DNA of 64,000 bases from Nocardioides nematodiphilus (GTDB lineage Bacteria > Actinomycetota > Actinomycetes > Propionibacteriales > Nocardioidaceae). How positions within the stretch are numbered: the stretch's first letter is position 1; every line of letters starts with the position of its first letter. Made by a program: the position numbers and the translations under genes. Positions 38,301-44,668 of the stretch are shown here, piece after piece. The stretch lies in the NCBI RefSeq assembly GCF_020216525.1, contig NZ_JAIWOY010000001.1:186001-250000 (forward strand). The letters run 5' to 3'. The notes beneath the pieces were generated by a model. It ran no database searches. It was not told where the DNA came from and worked only from the letters and a program-made list of their open reading frames with translations.

Positions 38301-38432
38301 CGCCTCAAGGAGGCGGCCGTCAACGGCGAGAACACCTTCGCCGCGCTCATGGACGCCGCACGGGTCTGCTCCCTGGGGCAGGTCACCGAGGCGTTCTTCG
38401 AGGTGGGCGGCGCCTATCGCCGCAACGTCTAG
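35325..38432 (+). CDS. icmF: fused isobutyryl-CoA mutase (IcmF)
   Basis: An adenosylcobalamin-dependent acyl-CoA mutase interconverting isobutyryl-CoA and n-butyryl-CoA, with its G-protein chaperone in one chain of 1035 residues. Domains in order: B12-binding (about 10-145; LFDGHDAAINIMRR, SSYQGGHVEY, GGGGGV), MeaI-type GTPase (about 185-410; GITGTGGSGKSSLT, ETPGIGQGD, NKFERR) and the mutase barrel (about 480-1035; FPFTAGVFPYKRADEDPAR, MFAGEGDPFRTN, QNTCLFSTEFSLRC, SGYHIAEAGAN). The linker includes VRHSSGIRPVLPG. It needs B12; the next gene may bind cobalamin. A strong palindrome precedes it. Confidence 0.93.
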   Translation: MTELHTPEHHVRVVTASALFDGHDAAINIMRRIFQSQGCEVIHLGHNRSVAEVVEAAIEEDAHGIAISSYQGGHVEYFEYLVAMLRERGAGHIKVVGGGGGVIIPAEIARLRESGVTIFSPEDGQRLGLVGMINSVVADLDHDLLAEHGADLEAVRAGDRLALARAITAAEQGRLPHPPEPTTGPVVLGITGTGGSGKSSLTDELLRRLRTDQADRLRVAVLAIDPTRRRGGGALLGDRIRMNALGEQTFYRSLATRGAHEVPEHLTDVIDTVKSAGFDLIIVETPGIGQGDAAIVPYVDVSLYVMTPEFGAASQLEKIDMLDFADAVAINKFERRGALDALRDVSRQLVRNREAFSSAPEEMPVFGTSAATFGDDGVTALYQHLRGLLAGRGLPVEEPGALAPVSVRHSSGIRPVLPGERVRYLAEITDTVRAYHAETERLAALASRAQAYATVAGEMDSIDVGTAAAKAHSDVPAAVHERIESWPKTVEEYAADAGKISLSGTRVPRVAVPRTTDHGELVRYWRRENLPGAFPFTAGVFPYKRADEDPARMFAGEGDPFRTNLRFKLLSEGQPATRLSTAFDSVTLYGRDPDERPDIYGKVGTSGVSIATLEDMKALYDGFDLLSPSTSVSMTINGPAPTILAYFLTTVLDQAAERGIDAATALATVRGTVQADILKEDQGQNTCLFSTEFSLRCMADIQEWFIEHGVRNFYSVSISGYHIAEAGANPITQLAFTLANGFTYVEAYLARGMAIDDFAPNLSFFFSNGMDPEYTVIGRVARRIWAVAMRDKYGAGERSQKLKYHVQTSGRSLHAQEMAFNDIRTTLQALCAIYDNANSLHTNAFDEAVTTPSADSVRRALAIQLVINREWGLAMNENPLQGSYVLDELTDLVEEAVLAEFERISERGGVLGAMETGYQRGRIQDESMLYEHRKHSGELPIIGVNTFRAPDAEPVEAHLELARATEAEKESQLARVQAFQEAHRDDAAAAIARLKEAAVNGENTFAALMDAARVCSLGQVTEAFFEVGGAYRRNV

Positions 38433-38462
38433 GCCGGGTGATGGCGTCGATCCGGTCGAATG

Positions 38463-39218
38463 ATGAGCTCCTCCCCGTCGAGTGACGGGGCCGTCCCCGC
38501 CGATCGGCCGATCCGCCGGCCGGCGAGGCGGGTGGTCTCGCTCGTCCCCTCCCTGACCGAGGCCCTCGCGTCGGTCGCGCCCGATCGGATCGTCGGCGCG
38601 ACGGACTGGTGCACGCACCCGGCGGATCTCGCCTGCACGCGGGTCAGAGGAACGAAGAACCCGGACGTGGCCGCCATCGTCGGGCTCGCCCCCGACGTGG
38701 TGATCGCCAACAAGGAGGAGAACCGCGAGCTCGACGTACGCCGGCTGCGAGCGGGCGGCGTCCCGGTCTGGGTCACCGACATCCGCACCGTCCCCGGTGC
38801 CATCGCCTCGATGGAGCGGCTCTTCGACGGCCTCGGATGGGATCGCCCGGCGTGGCTCGGCACGGCTCGCGAGCTGTGGTGCGGACCGCCGCGCCCGACC
38901 ACCCGACGCGTCGCCGTGCCGATCTGGCGTGACCCCTGGATGGTCATCGGCGCCGACACGTTCACCGGCGATCTGCTGCGCCGCCTGGGCTGGGCCAACG
39001 TGTTCGACGACGCACCCGGCCGCTATCCCCACATCGGCGTCGAGCAGATCGAGGCCGCCGCGCCCGACGTCGTGCTGCTGCCCGACGAGCCGTACCGCTT
39101 CACCGCCGACGACGGCCCGGAGGCCTTCGGCGCCACCGCCACGGAGCTGATCAGCGGGCGGCTGATCACGTGGTACGGCCCGAGCCTCGTCGAGGCCGCC
39201 GACCTGGCGATCAGCTGA
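38463..39218 (+). CDS. BtuF-like helical-backbone metal/cobalamin-binding protein without signal peptide
   Basis: A 251-residue periplasmic-binding-protein-like domain of the cobalamin/siderophore (class III, BtuF) type: RRVVSLVPSLTEALASVAPDRIVGAT, with conserved GTKNPDVAAIVGLAPDVVIA and PHIGVEQIEAAAPDVVLLPDEP (each cited as a region, residues 24-90 and 195-220). Unlike transporter subunits, it has no signal peptide or lipobox and no permease or ATPase genes nearby. It lies 30 nt after icmF, a B12 enzyme, so a cytoplasmic cobalamin-binding role is possible but inferred. ATG at 38460 is an equal alternative. The end overlaps the convergent hydratase gene by 8 nt. Confidence 0.72.
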   Translation: MSSSPSSDGAVPADRPIRRPARRVVSLVPSLTEALASVAPDRIVGATDWCTHPADLACTRVRGTKNPDVAAIVGLAPDVVIANKEENRELDVRRLRAGGVPVWVTDIRTVPGAIASMERLFDGLGWDRPAWLGTARELWCGPPRPTTRRVAVPIWRDPWMVIGADTFTGDLLRRLGWANVFDDAPGRYPHIGVEQIEAAAPDVVLLPDEPYRFTADDGPEAFGATATELISGRLITWYGPSLVEAADLAIS

Positions 39219-39990
39219 AGCTGGGACGCTCCTTCGCCAGGAACGCGCGGACGCCCTCGGCGAAGTCGGGGCCGTTGTAGACGGCGGTGAGCCGCTCGTA
39301 CTCACCGTCGGGGATGGGCTCGGAGACCGACGCCCGGAAGCCGAGCTGCTGCTTCGTGGTCCGGATCGTCACCCGCGAGAGCGGCAGGATCTGGGAGACC
39401 AGCTCGGCGAGCGTGTCGTCCAGCGTCTCGGTGACGGCGGTCAGTGCCCCGACGCCGTACGCCCGCTCGGCGGACTGGAGCCGGGCGGTGAGCAGCATCT
39501 CGCGGGTGACCGCCTCGCCGAAGACGGCGGCGCAACGGAAGAGGACCGGCGACGACAGCGCGTTCCCGAGCGTCTTGGCGATCGGGTAGCCGAAACGCGA
39601 GTGGGGCGTCGCGATCCGGACATCGCAGTGCGTGGCGATCGCGAGCCCGCCGCCGACGCAGACGCCGTCGATCGCGGCGATCGTGACCTGCGGCAGCGCG
39701 AAGAGCGCGTCGAACATCGACCGGATCTCGGCCTCGTACGGCACCTGGTCCTGGGCGAGGAAGTCCTCGATGTCGTTGCCGGCCGCGAACGCCTTCCCAC
39801 CGGCTCCGCGCAGGACCACGACCTTCACGTCCTCGTCGGCGGCGAGCTCGAGGAAGAGATCGCGCAGCTGGAGGTACATCCCACGGGTGAAGGCGTTGAA
39901 CTTCTCGGGGCGGTTGAACGTCACGGACACCACGGAGCCGTGGTCCCCGTTCCCGGAGTCGCGGCGCTCGATCAGCAGGTCGTCAGTCAC
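39211..39990 (-). CDS. enoyl-CoA hydratase/isomerase family protein
   Basis: A 259-residue crotonase-fold protein: NRPEKFNAFTRGM, the oxyanion-hole stretch AFAAGNDIEDF and CVGGGLAIATHCDVRIAT. The usual catalytic Glu pair of hydratases is not clearly present (region SPVLFRCAAVFGEAVTREML), so the reaction could differ. Its GTG start at 39990 overlaps the RibD_C gene stop by 4 nt. It is third in an amidase-RibD_C-crotonase operon. Confidence 0.82.
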   Translation of the reverse strand: MTDDLLIERRDSGNGDHGSVVSVTFNRPEKFNAFTRGMYLQLRDLFLELAADEDVKVVVLRGAGGKAFAAGNDIEDFLAQDQVPYEAEIRSMFDALFALPQVTIAAIDGVCVGGGLAIATHCDVRIATPHSRFGYPIAKTLGNALSSPVLFRCAAVFGEAVTREMLLTARLQSAERAYGVGALTAVTETLDDTLAELVSQILPLSRVTIRTTKQQLGFRASVSEPIPDGEYERLTAVYNGPDFAEGVRAFLAKERPSFS

Positions 39991-40544
39991 CCACGGGAGA
40001 CTAGCCAACGCGCGAGTAACGTCCCGTCGGCCTCCACCAGGGAAGACAGCGTGAGCCGTACGTCGAGCGGCGCACCGTCGACCAGCCGCTTGCCCGGGCC
40101 GCCCACCAGCTGCGGCGTCGTGGTCAGGCACAGCTCGTCGACCAGGTCGGCCTCGAGCAGCCCGGCGAGGAGGGTCGGGCCGCCCTCGCACAGGATCCGG
40201 CGGTGCCCCTCGGCACGGATGCCCTCGATGATCTGCGGCAACGGCCCCGACGCCAGCCGGACGTTGTCGGCGCCCTCGAGCAGCACCGGAAGGGAGTGTC
40301 CGACGACCACGATCGGGGTCTTCGAGGGCTTGTACTCCTCGGCCCGCGCCGTGCCCGCCCCGACCAGGATCACGTCCGAGGTGCGCCGCAGGGCAAGGAA
40401 CACCTGCTTGTCGACCTCGTTGTTGATCGTGCCGCTGCGACCGTCGCTGCCCTGCGCGGAGCCGTCGACGCTGGCGACGAAGTTGACCCGCAGCCACGGG
40501 CCCTCGGGCCAGTCCCAGGTGCCGTCGCCGAAGAGCGTCCTCAT
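39987..40544 (-). CDS. RibD C-terminal-domain (dihydrofolate-reductase-fold) reductase
   Basis: A 185-residue protein of the RibD_C family, which includes the pyrimidine reductase of riboflavin and similar steps. It has RVNFVASVDGSAQG at the start, VILVGAGTARAEEY for NADPH binding and RILCEGGPTLLAGLLEADLVDEL. The deaminase domain is absent. Such stand-alone proteins are common in actinobacteria and their substrates are mostly unknown; riboflavin or deazapterin-type metabolism are candidates. Its ATG overlaps the amidase stop by 4 nt. Confidence 0.8.
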   Translation of the reverse strand: MRTLFGDGTWDWPEGPWLRVNFVASVDGSAQGSDGRSGTINNEVDKQVFLALRRTSDVILVGAGTARAEEYKPSKTPIVVVGHSLPVLLEGADNVRLASGPLPQIIEGIRAEGHRRILCEGGPTLLAGLLEADLVDELCLTTTPQLVGGPGKRLVDGAPLDVRLTLSSLVEADGTLLARWLVSRG

Positions 40545-41326
40545 CCTGCGGCCTCCGTACGGTCGTGCTGCGTCAGGTAGTGGCGGGCCGCGCGCACCAG
40601 CGCGCCGGCGTACCGGGCCTCGCCGCGGCTCGAGCGCATCCGGCCGGCGTCGCCGGCGTCGCGCATGTTGCCGCACTCCACCATCACGGTGGCCATCTGC
40701 GACAGGTTCAGCGTGCCGAGGTCGGAGCGCACGTCGAGCCCGTCACCGCCGGCGATGTAGGTGGCCCGCCGGAAGCCGGCGTGCTGCATCGCGGCCCGGG
40801 TGTCGAGCGCGAGCGCGTGCGAGCGGCGGAACGTGTCCTGGGTGAGCCCGCGGTCCGCCGCGTAGATCACGTGGAAGCCGTGCGCGCCGCGGGCGTAGCT
40901 GCCGTCGCCGTGGATGCTGATCTTGAGATCGGCGTGTGCCCTGTTCCCGCGGCGGCCGCGCTCGTCGACGCAGGGACCCCAGGCGCCCTGGCTGTTGGAG
41001 TCGCGGGTCATGATCACCCGCGCCCCGAGGGCCTCGAGGCGATGCTCCATCCGCCGGGCGACGCGCCAGGCGAACGTCGCCTCGGGGAAGCCGCCGTCGG
41101 TCGCGGTCCCGGTGGTGTTGCACTGCCTGCGTCCGTTGCCGATCCAGACGGTGCGGTTGATGCGCGACGCGTGCCGCGCGTTGCCCAGCTGGTGTCCGGG
41201 ATCGATCACGACCGTCCGGCCCGCCAGCGGTTCGGACCCGGCGCCGGCGTCCGCGGGAGCGTCGCCCACCGGACCGGGCAGCATCCCGGCGAGGGCGAGG
41301 GCACAGGCGATGAGGGCGTACGGCAC
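40541..41326 (-). CDS. N-acetylmuramoyl-L-alanine amidase (Amidase_3), exported
   Basis: Cleaves the amide between MurNAc and the peptide stem during wall remodelling. The 261-residue protein has a signal-peptide-like helix (residues 3-20), then zinc ligands in IDPGHQLGN, GGFPEATF and ISIHGDG, and the catalytic Glu in MVECGNMRD. It resembles the mycobacterial Rv3717-type amidase, and a CVDERGRRGN loop is present. The GTG at 41326 is preferred to 41344 because TAGGGT lies exactly 7 nt before it and it gives a compact signal sequence. First gene of an operon with the RibD_C and crotonase genes; diverges from galE. Confidence 0.88.
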   Translation of the reverse strand: MPYALIACALALAGMLPGPVGDAPADAGAGSEPLAGRTVVIDPGHQLGNARHASRINRTVWIGNGRRQCNTTGTATDGGFPEATFAWRVARRMEHRLEALGARVIMTRDSNSQGAWGPCVDERGRRGNRAHADLKISIHGDGSYARGAHGFHVIYAADRGLTQDTFRRSHALALDTRAAMQHAGFRRATYIAGGDGLDVRSDLGTLNLSQMATVMVECGNMRDAGDAGRMRSSRGEARYAGALVRAARHYLTQHDRTEAAG

Positions 41327-41333
41327 GCGCTCC

Positions 41334-41339
41334 ACCCTA
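41334..41339 (-). promoter_or_regulatory. -10 element of the amidase operon (leaderless)
   Basis: TAGGGT on the minus strand, 7 nt before GTG 41326. It decides between three in-frame GTG codons. Confidence 0.45.
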
Positions 41340-41351
41340 ACCACGCTCCCC

Positions 41352-41357
41352 TATGCT
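41352..41357 (+). promoter_or_regulatory. -10 element of galE (leaderless)
   Basis: TATGCT followed by 7 nt and ATG at 41365. The divergent amidase promoter lies 12 nt away. Confidence 0.5.
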
Positions 41358-41364
41358 CCACCGC

Positions 41365-42345
41365 ATGACTTGGTTGGTCACCGGAGGTGCTGGATACATC
41401 GGCTCGCACGTCGTCGCGGCGCTGCAGGAGGCTCAGATGGGTCCGGTCGTCCTCGACGACCTCTCGTCGGGCTTCGAGCAGTTCGTCCCCGAGGGCGTGC
41501 CGTTCGTGCGCGCGACCCTGCTCGACCGCGACGCCGTCGAGCAGGCGCTGCGCGAGCACGACGTCACCGGCGTCATCCACCTCGCGGGCTTCAAGTACGC
41601 CGGCGTGAGCGTCCAGCGCCCGCTGCACACCTATGCCCAGAACGTGACCGGCACCGCCACCCTCCTGGAGGCCATGCTCGCCGCCGAGGTGAAGAGCCTC
41701 GTCTTCTCCTCCAGCGCCGCCACCTTCGGCACCCCGGACGTCGACCTGGTCACCGAGCAGACGCCGACGAACCCGCAGAGCCCGTACGGCGAGTCCAAGC
41801 TGATCGGCGAGTGGCTGATCGCCGACGTCGCCCGGGCGCACGACCTGCGCCACACCAGCCTGCGCTACTTCAACGTCGTGGGATCCGGCTCCGACGACCT
41901 TTACGACACCAGCCCGCACAACCTCTTCCCGCTGGTCTTCGACGCGCTGGCCACCGGGCGCACCCCGCGCATCTACGGTGACGACTACGCCACCCCCGAC
42001 GGCACCTGCGTGCGCGACTACGTCCACGTCGCCGACCTGGCGGTCTCGCATGTCGCGGCCGCTCGCAAGCTGGCCGCCGGCGAGACGCTCGAGCCCGTCT
42101 ACAACCTCGGCTCCGGCGAGGGCGCCAGCGTGCGCCAGATCATGGACACGATCCGCGACGTCACCGGCGTGGACTTCACCCCCGAGATCCACCCGCGCCG
42201 TCCCGGCGACCCGGCCCGGATCGTCGCGACCGGCGAGCTGGCCACGCGCGACCTGGAATGGAAGATGCGCCACACCCTGCACGACATGGTGTCCTCCGCG
42301 TGGTCCGCTCGGCAGGCGGCGGGCGCCGACTACCCCGGCGCCTGA
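41365..42345 (+). CDS. galE: UDP-glucose 4-epimerase
   Basis: Interconverts UDP-glucose and UDP-galactose for wall polysaccharides. The 326-residue extended SDR has the NAD loop VTGGAGYIGSH, SSAATFG with the active-site Ser/Thr, the YGESK catalytic pair and LRYFNVVGSG. GTCVRDYVHVADLA and EIHPRRPGDPARIV are typical of bacterial GalE. The ATG at 41365 fits the family N-terminus and the leaderless promoter. Confidence 0.92.
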   Translation: MTWLVTGGAGYIGSHVVAALQEAQMGPVVLDDLSSGFEQFVPEGVPFVRATLLDRDAVEQALREHDVTGVIHLAGFKYAGVSVQRPLHTYAQNVTGTATLLEAMLAAEVKSLVFSSSAATFGTPDVDLVTEQTPTNPQSPYGESKLIGEWLIADVARAHDLRHTSLRYFNVVGSGSDDLYDTSPHNLFPLVFDALATGRTPRIYGDDYATPDGTCVRDYVHVADLAVSHVAAARKLAAGETLEPVYNLGSGEGASVRQIMDTIRDVTGVDFTPEIHPRRPGDPARIVATGELATRDLEWKMRHTLHDMVSSAWSARQAAGADYPGA

Positions 42346-42358
42346 GCGCGGCGCGCGC

Positions 42359-42643
42359 TCAGCGCCGACGCGTGAGCGAGCTGAGCGCGGGCCGTACGTC
42401 GGCCAGGAAGACCAGGGCGGCGATCAGCATCGCGATGCTGATCAGCTGACTGAGCGGCACGAACTGCAGCACCACGCCGAGGCCGAGCACGATGGACCAG
42501 CCCTGCTTGCTCCACTTGCCGGCGGCACGGTAGGCCTCGGCCGAGTACATGAGGCTCGCGACGAAGGCGAAGATGGTGACGGCCAGAATGGCCAGGTTCA
42601 CCAGCAGCATGATGGTGCTCTGCACCGCGAAGACGCCTCCCAT
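42359..42643 (-). CDS. DUF2516 family membrane protein
   Basis: A 94-residue protein with three hydrophobic helices (about residues 6-33, 45-63 and 63-82), corresponding to the DUF2516 family typified by M. tuberculosis Rv0476. The context matches too: an HbhA-position gene and an XRE regulator gene lie upstream on the same strand, as Rv0474-Rv0475-Rv0476. Function unknown. The ATG at 42643 has TAAGGT 7 nt upstream (plus strand 42651-42656), so it can be transcribed on its own; a terminator separates it from the HbhA-like gene. Confidence 0.8.
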   Translation of the reverse strand: MGGVFAVQSTIMLLVNLAILAVTIFAFVASLMYSAEAYRAAGKWSKQGWSIVLGLGVVLQFVPLSQLISIAMLIAALVFLADVRPALSSLTRRR

Positions 42644-42668
42644 GGGGTTCACCTTACTGGGAGATCAC

Positions 42669-42701
42669 GAAGGCCCCACGAGCAGTGCTCGTGGGGCCTT
42701 C
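42669..42701. terminator. terminator after the HbhA-like gene
   Basis: A perfect 16-bp stem (GAAGGCCCCACGAGCA and its complement, 1-nt centre) lies 47 nt downstream of the minus-strand gene 42748-43221 and just upstream of the DUF2516 promoter. Confidence 0.85.
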
Positions 42702-42747
42702 GCTTCGTACCGCTGCGTGGTTGCCGCTGCGTGTCAGTGTGGCTGGA

Positions 42748-43221
42748 TCAGGCCTTGGGGGCCGGAGCCTTCTTCGCGGCCGGGGCCTTCTTGGCCGGAG
42801 CCTTCTTCGCGGCCGGAGCCTTGGTGGCGGTGGCCGTGGCGGGCTTGGTCGCCGGGGCCTTCTTGGCGGCGGTCTTGGTGGCCGGAGCCTTCTTGGCCGC
42901 AGCCGGCTTGGCGACGGCCGGCTTGGCCGGGGCAGCCTTCTGGCCGCGGAGCTTGGCGACGACGGTCTTGGCGTCGAGCGAGGTCACGGCCGACTTCACG
43001 CCGGCGACGGTCGGGAGCTCGACCTTGGGCAGGTCGAACTTCGGCAGCTCGATCTTCTTGAGCTCGATCTTGCGGAGGTTGGCGAACTTCGGCAGCTCGA
43101 CCTTGGGCAGCTCCACCTTGCGGAGCTGGGTGAGCTTCGGGAGCTCGACCTTCTTGAGGTCGGCGAGCTTGGGCAGCTCCACCTTGGGGATCTCGATCTT
43201 GGGCAGCTCGAGCTTCGGCAT
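42748..43221 (-). CDS. HbhA-position protein with Phi-E-L-P-K repeats and Lys/Ala/Pro tail
   Basis: A 157-residue, strongly basic protein. Residues 1-75 are built from pentads such as VELPK, IEIPK, FDLPK, interrupted by hexads such as LTQLRK and FANLRK; about eight LPK units are seen. Residues 95-157 are KKAPA-type Lys/Ala/Pro repeats like the heparin-binding tail of mycobacterial HbhA. The gene sits between an XRE regulator and DUF2516, exactly the place of hbhA in mycobacteria, yet the N-terminal coiled coil of HbhA is missing and the LPK repeat region replaces it. No signal peptide. Possible roles are lipid-droplet or granule binding, DNA binding or adhesion; all are inference. Confidence 0.7.
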   Translation of the reverse strand: MPKLELPKIEIPKVELPKLADLKKVELPKLTQLRKVELPKVELPKFANLRKIELKKIELPKFDLPKVELPTVAGVKSAVTSLDAKTVVAKLRGQKAAPAKPAVAKPAAAKKAPATKTAAKKAPATKPATATATKAPAAKKAPAKKAPAAKKAPAPKA

Positions 43222-43622
43222 CAGATTTCTCCTTGAGTCTCCGCGTCGTCAGCGACGCGATTGTTGAGGGCGAGGAACGACGCGTAGACATCGAGCAGGG
43301 ACCGCTTCTGTCGTTCCGTCAAACGGGTGTCCGCCATCACCACGGCCTCCACCGAGCCGCCACGCTCCGAGTCGGAATCGAGGATCCCGGCACGCACGTA
43401 GACCTGCTCCGCGGAGATCCGCAGGGCCTTGGCGATCTGCTGCAGGACCTCGGCAGAGGGCTTGCGCAGGCCACGCTCGATCTGGCTGAGGTACGGGTTG
43501 GAGACACCGGCCTGGTCGGCCAGCTGACGCAGCGACAGCTGCGCAGCGACCCGCTGCTCTCGGAGGTAGTCCCCCAAGGACCCAACGGTCTTGCCGACCA
43601 TGCTCTTGACCATGGGCACCAT
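43221..43622 (-). CDS. XRE family regulator (Rv0474-like)
   Basis: A 133-residue protein with an N-terminal helix-turn-helix (GDYLREQRVAAQLSLRQLA, then AGVSNPYLSQIERGLRKPS; residues about 12-65) and a C-terminal helical region of unknown role. It resembles Rv0474, the regulator that precedes hbhA in mycobacteria. Its stop overlaps the HbhA-like start by 1 nt (TGATG), so both are cotranscribed. Three ATG codons (43622, 43613, 43601) are possible; the first is used. A 9-bp inverted repeat directly upstream suggests autoregulation. Confidence 0.85.
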   Translation of the reverse strand: MVPMVKSMVGKTVGSLGDYLREQRVAAQLSLRQLADQAGVSNPYLSQIERGLRKPSAEVLQQIAKALRISAEQVYVRAGILDSDSERGGSVEAVVMADTRLTERQKRSLLDVYASFLALNNRVADDAETQGEI

Positions 43623-43625
43623 CCT

Positions 43626-43652
43626 GCTTGCAATTGCTAGCAGATTGCAAGC
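43626..43652. promoter_or_regulatory. operator-like inverted repeat upstream of the XRE gene
   Basis: GCTTGCAAT-N9-ATTGCAAGC, a perfect 9-bp inverted repeat starting 4 nt before the ATG at 43622. The spacer contains GCTAGC. The two TTGCAA cores are 17 nt apart. It is AT-rich against the background and well placed for autorepression of the XRE-HbhA-like operon. Confidence 0.65.
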
Positions 43653-43704
43653 AGAGCAAGCACGACGTGCATCACATGGGTAAAAAGGCAGGTCGGAGGG
43701 GGAC

Positions 43705-44637
43705 TCAGAAGGTGGCGCGCAGCTCGCCCACGACGACGCCCCCGCCGTATACGAGGGCTCGCCCGGTGGCGGCGACCTCCTCGGAGTCGATGCCCAGCCG
43801 GGCGAGTGCGGCCGCCATCGCCACCGGCCGGGCGCGCTCGGCACCGTCGTCGATCTTCAGCGCGACCGTGCGCCCGTCGGGCAGCGCGACCACGTACACC
43901 GCCTCGGCACCGAACTTCCCGATCGCTCCGGGGATCGCCGAGAGCAGCCGGTACTCGTCGCGGGTCGTGCCCGAGACCATCTCCGGGTGGCGGCGGATCG
44001 CCTCAGCCACCCGCCACGCATCCCCGTCGGTGGCCAGGGCGAGCAGCTGATAGGCGCGGGCGAGCCCGACCAGGGAGGCAGAGAGGACAGGGGCGCCGCA
44101 GCCGTCGATGGCGACCTGGGCCGGCTCGCCGGTGAGCATCTCGAAGCGCCGCTGGATGCTGAGCTGGAGCGGGTGGTCGGGCTCGAAGTAGCCCGAGAGC
44201 TGCCAGTCGCGCTCGACACAGGTGGCCACCATCGCCGCGTGCTTGCCCGAGCAGCACTGACCCAGCTTGCTCGGCTCGCGGCCGTCCCGGATCCATGCGT
44301 CGCGGATCTCGGGCGCCAGGGGATAGTCGGCGACGTTGCCCAGGGCCATCTCGGCCAGTCCCGCATCCGACAGGATCCGCCGCACGCCATCCAGGTGGAT
44401 CTGCTCGCCGCTGTGTGAGGAGCAGGCCAGCGCGAGGAGCTCGGGCTCGAGGTCGAGACCGAGGCCGAGCATGGCGAGCGCCTGCAGGGGCTTGTTCGCC
44501 GACCGCGGGAGGATCTGGCCGGTCGCGTCACCCAGCGACCACTCCACGGACCCGTCAGGGGCCAAGGCGACCACCGAGCCGTGGTGGTGGCCCTCCACGA
44601 AGCCGGAGCGGATGATCTCGACGAGCGGCACGGACAT
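43705..44637 (-). CDS. asparaginase II family protein (Rhizobium etli type)
   Basis: A 310-residue member of the serine-beta-lactamase-like asparaginase family typified by R. etli ReAII, which hydrolyses asparagine to aspartate and ammonia. It shows PRSANKPLQAL with the proposed Ser/Lys catalytic pair, SSHSGEQIH, and CCSGKHAAM, plus IDGCGAPVLS. No relation to the classic threonine-type asparaginases. TACCCT lies 7 nt before the ATG at 44637. It diverges from cysC across 31 nt. Confidence 0.85.
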   Translation of the reverse strand: MSVPLVEIIRSGFVEGHHHGSVVALAPDGSVEWSLGDATGQILPRSANKPLQALAMLGLGLDLEPELLALACSSHSGEQIHLDGVRRILSDAGLAEMALGNVADYPLAPEIRDAWIRDGREPSKLGQCCSGKHAAMVATCVERDWQLSGYFEPDHPLQLSIQRRFEMLTGEPAQVAIDGCGAPVLSASLVGLARAYQLLALATDGDAWRVAEAIRRHPEMVSGTTRDEYRLLSAIPGAIGKFGAEAVYVVALPDGRTVALKIDDGAERARPVAMAAALARLGIDSEEVAATGRALVYGGGVVVGELRATF

Positions 44638-44668
44638 GGCGACCAGGGTACGTGGGAGACTTTCGGCC

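Noticed and set aside
35304..39305. A 1333-codon open frame on the minus strand opposite icmF.
   Set aside because: Composition is typical of an antisense frame in GC-rich codon usage (Arg, Val, Glu, Leu and Gly rich with no domain), and the plus strand encodes a clear IcmF.
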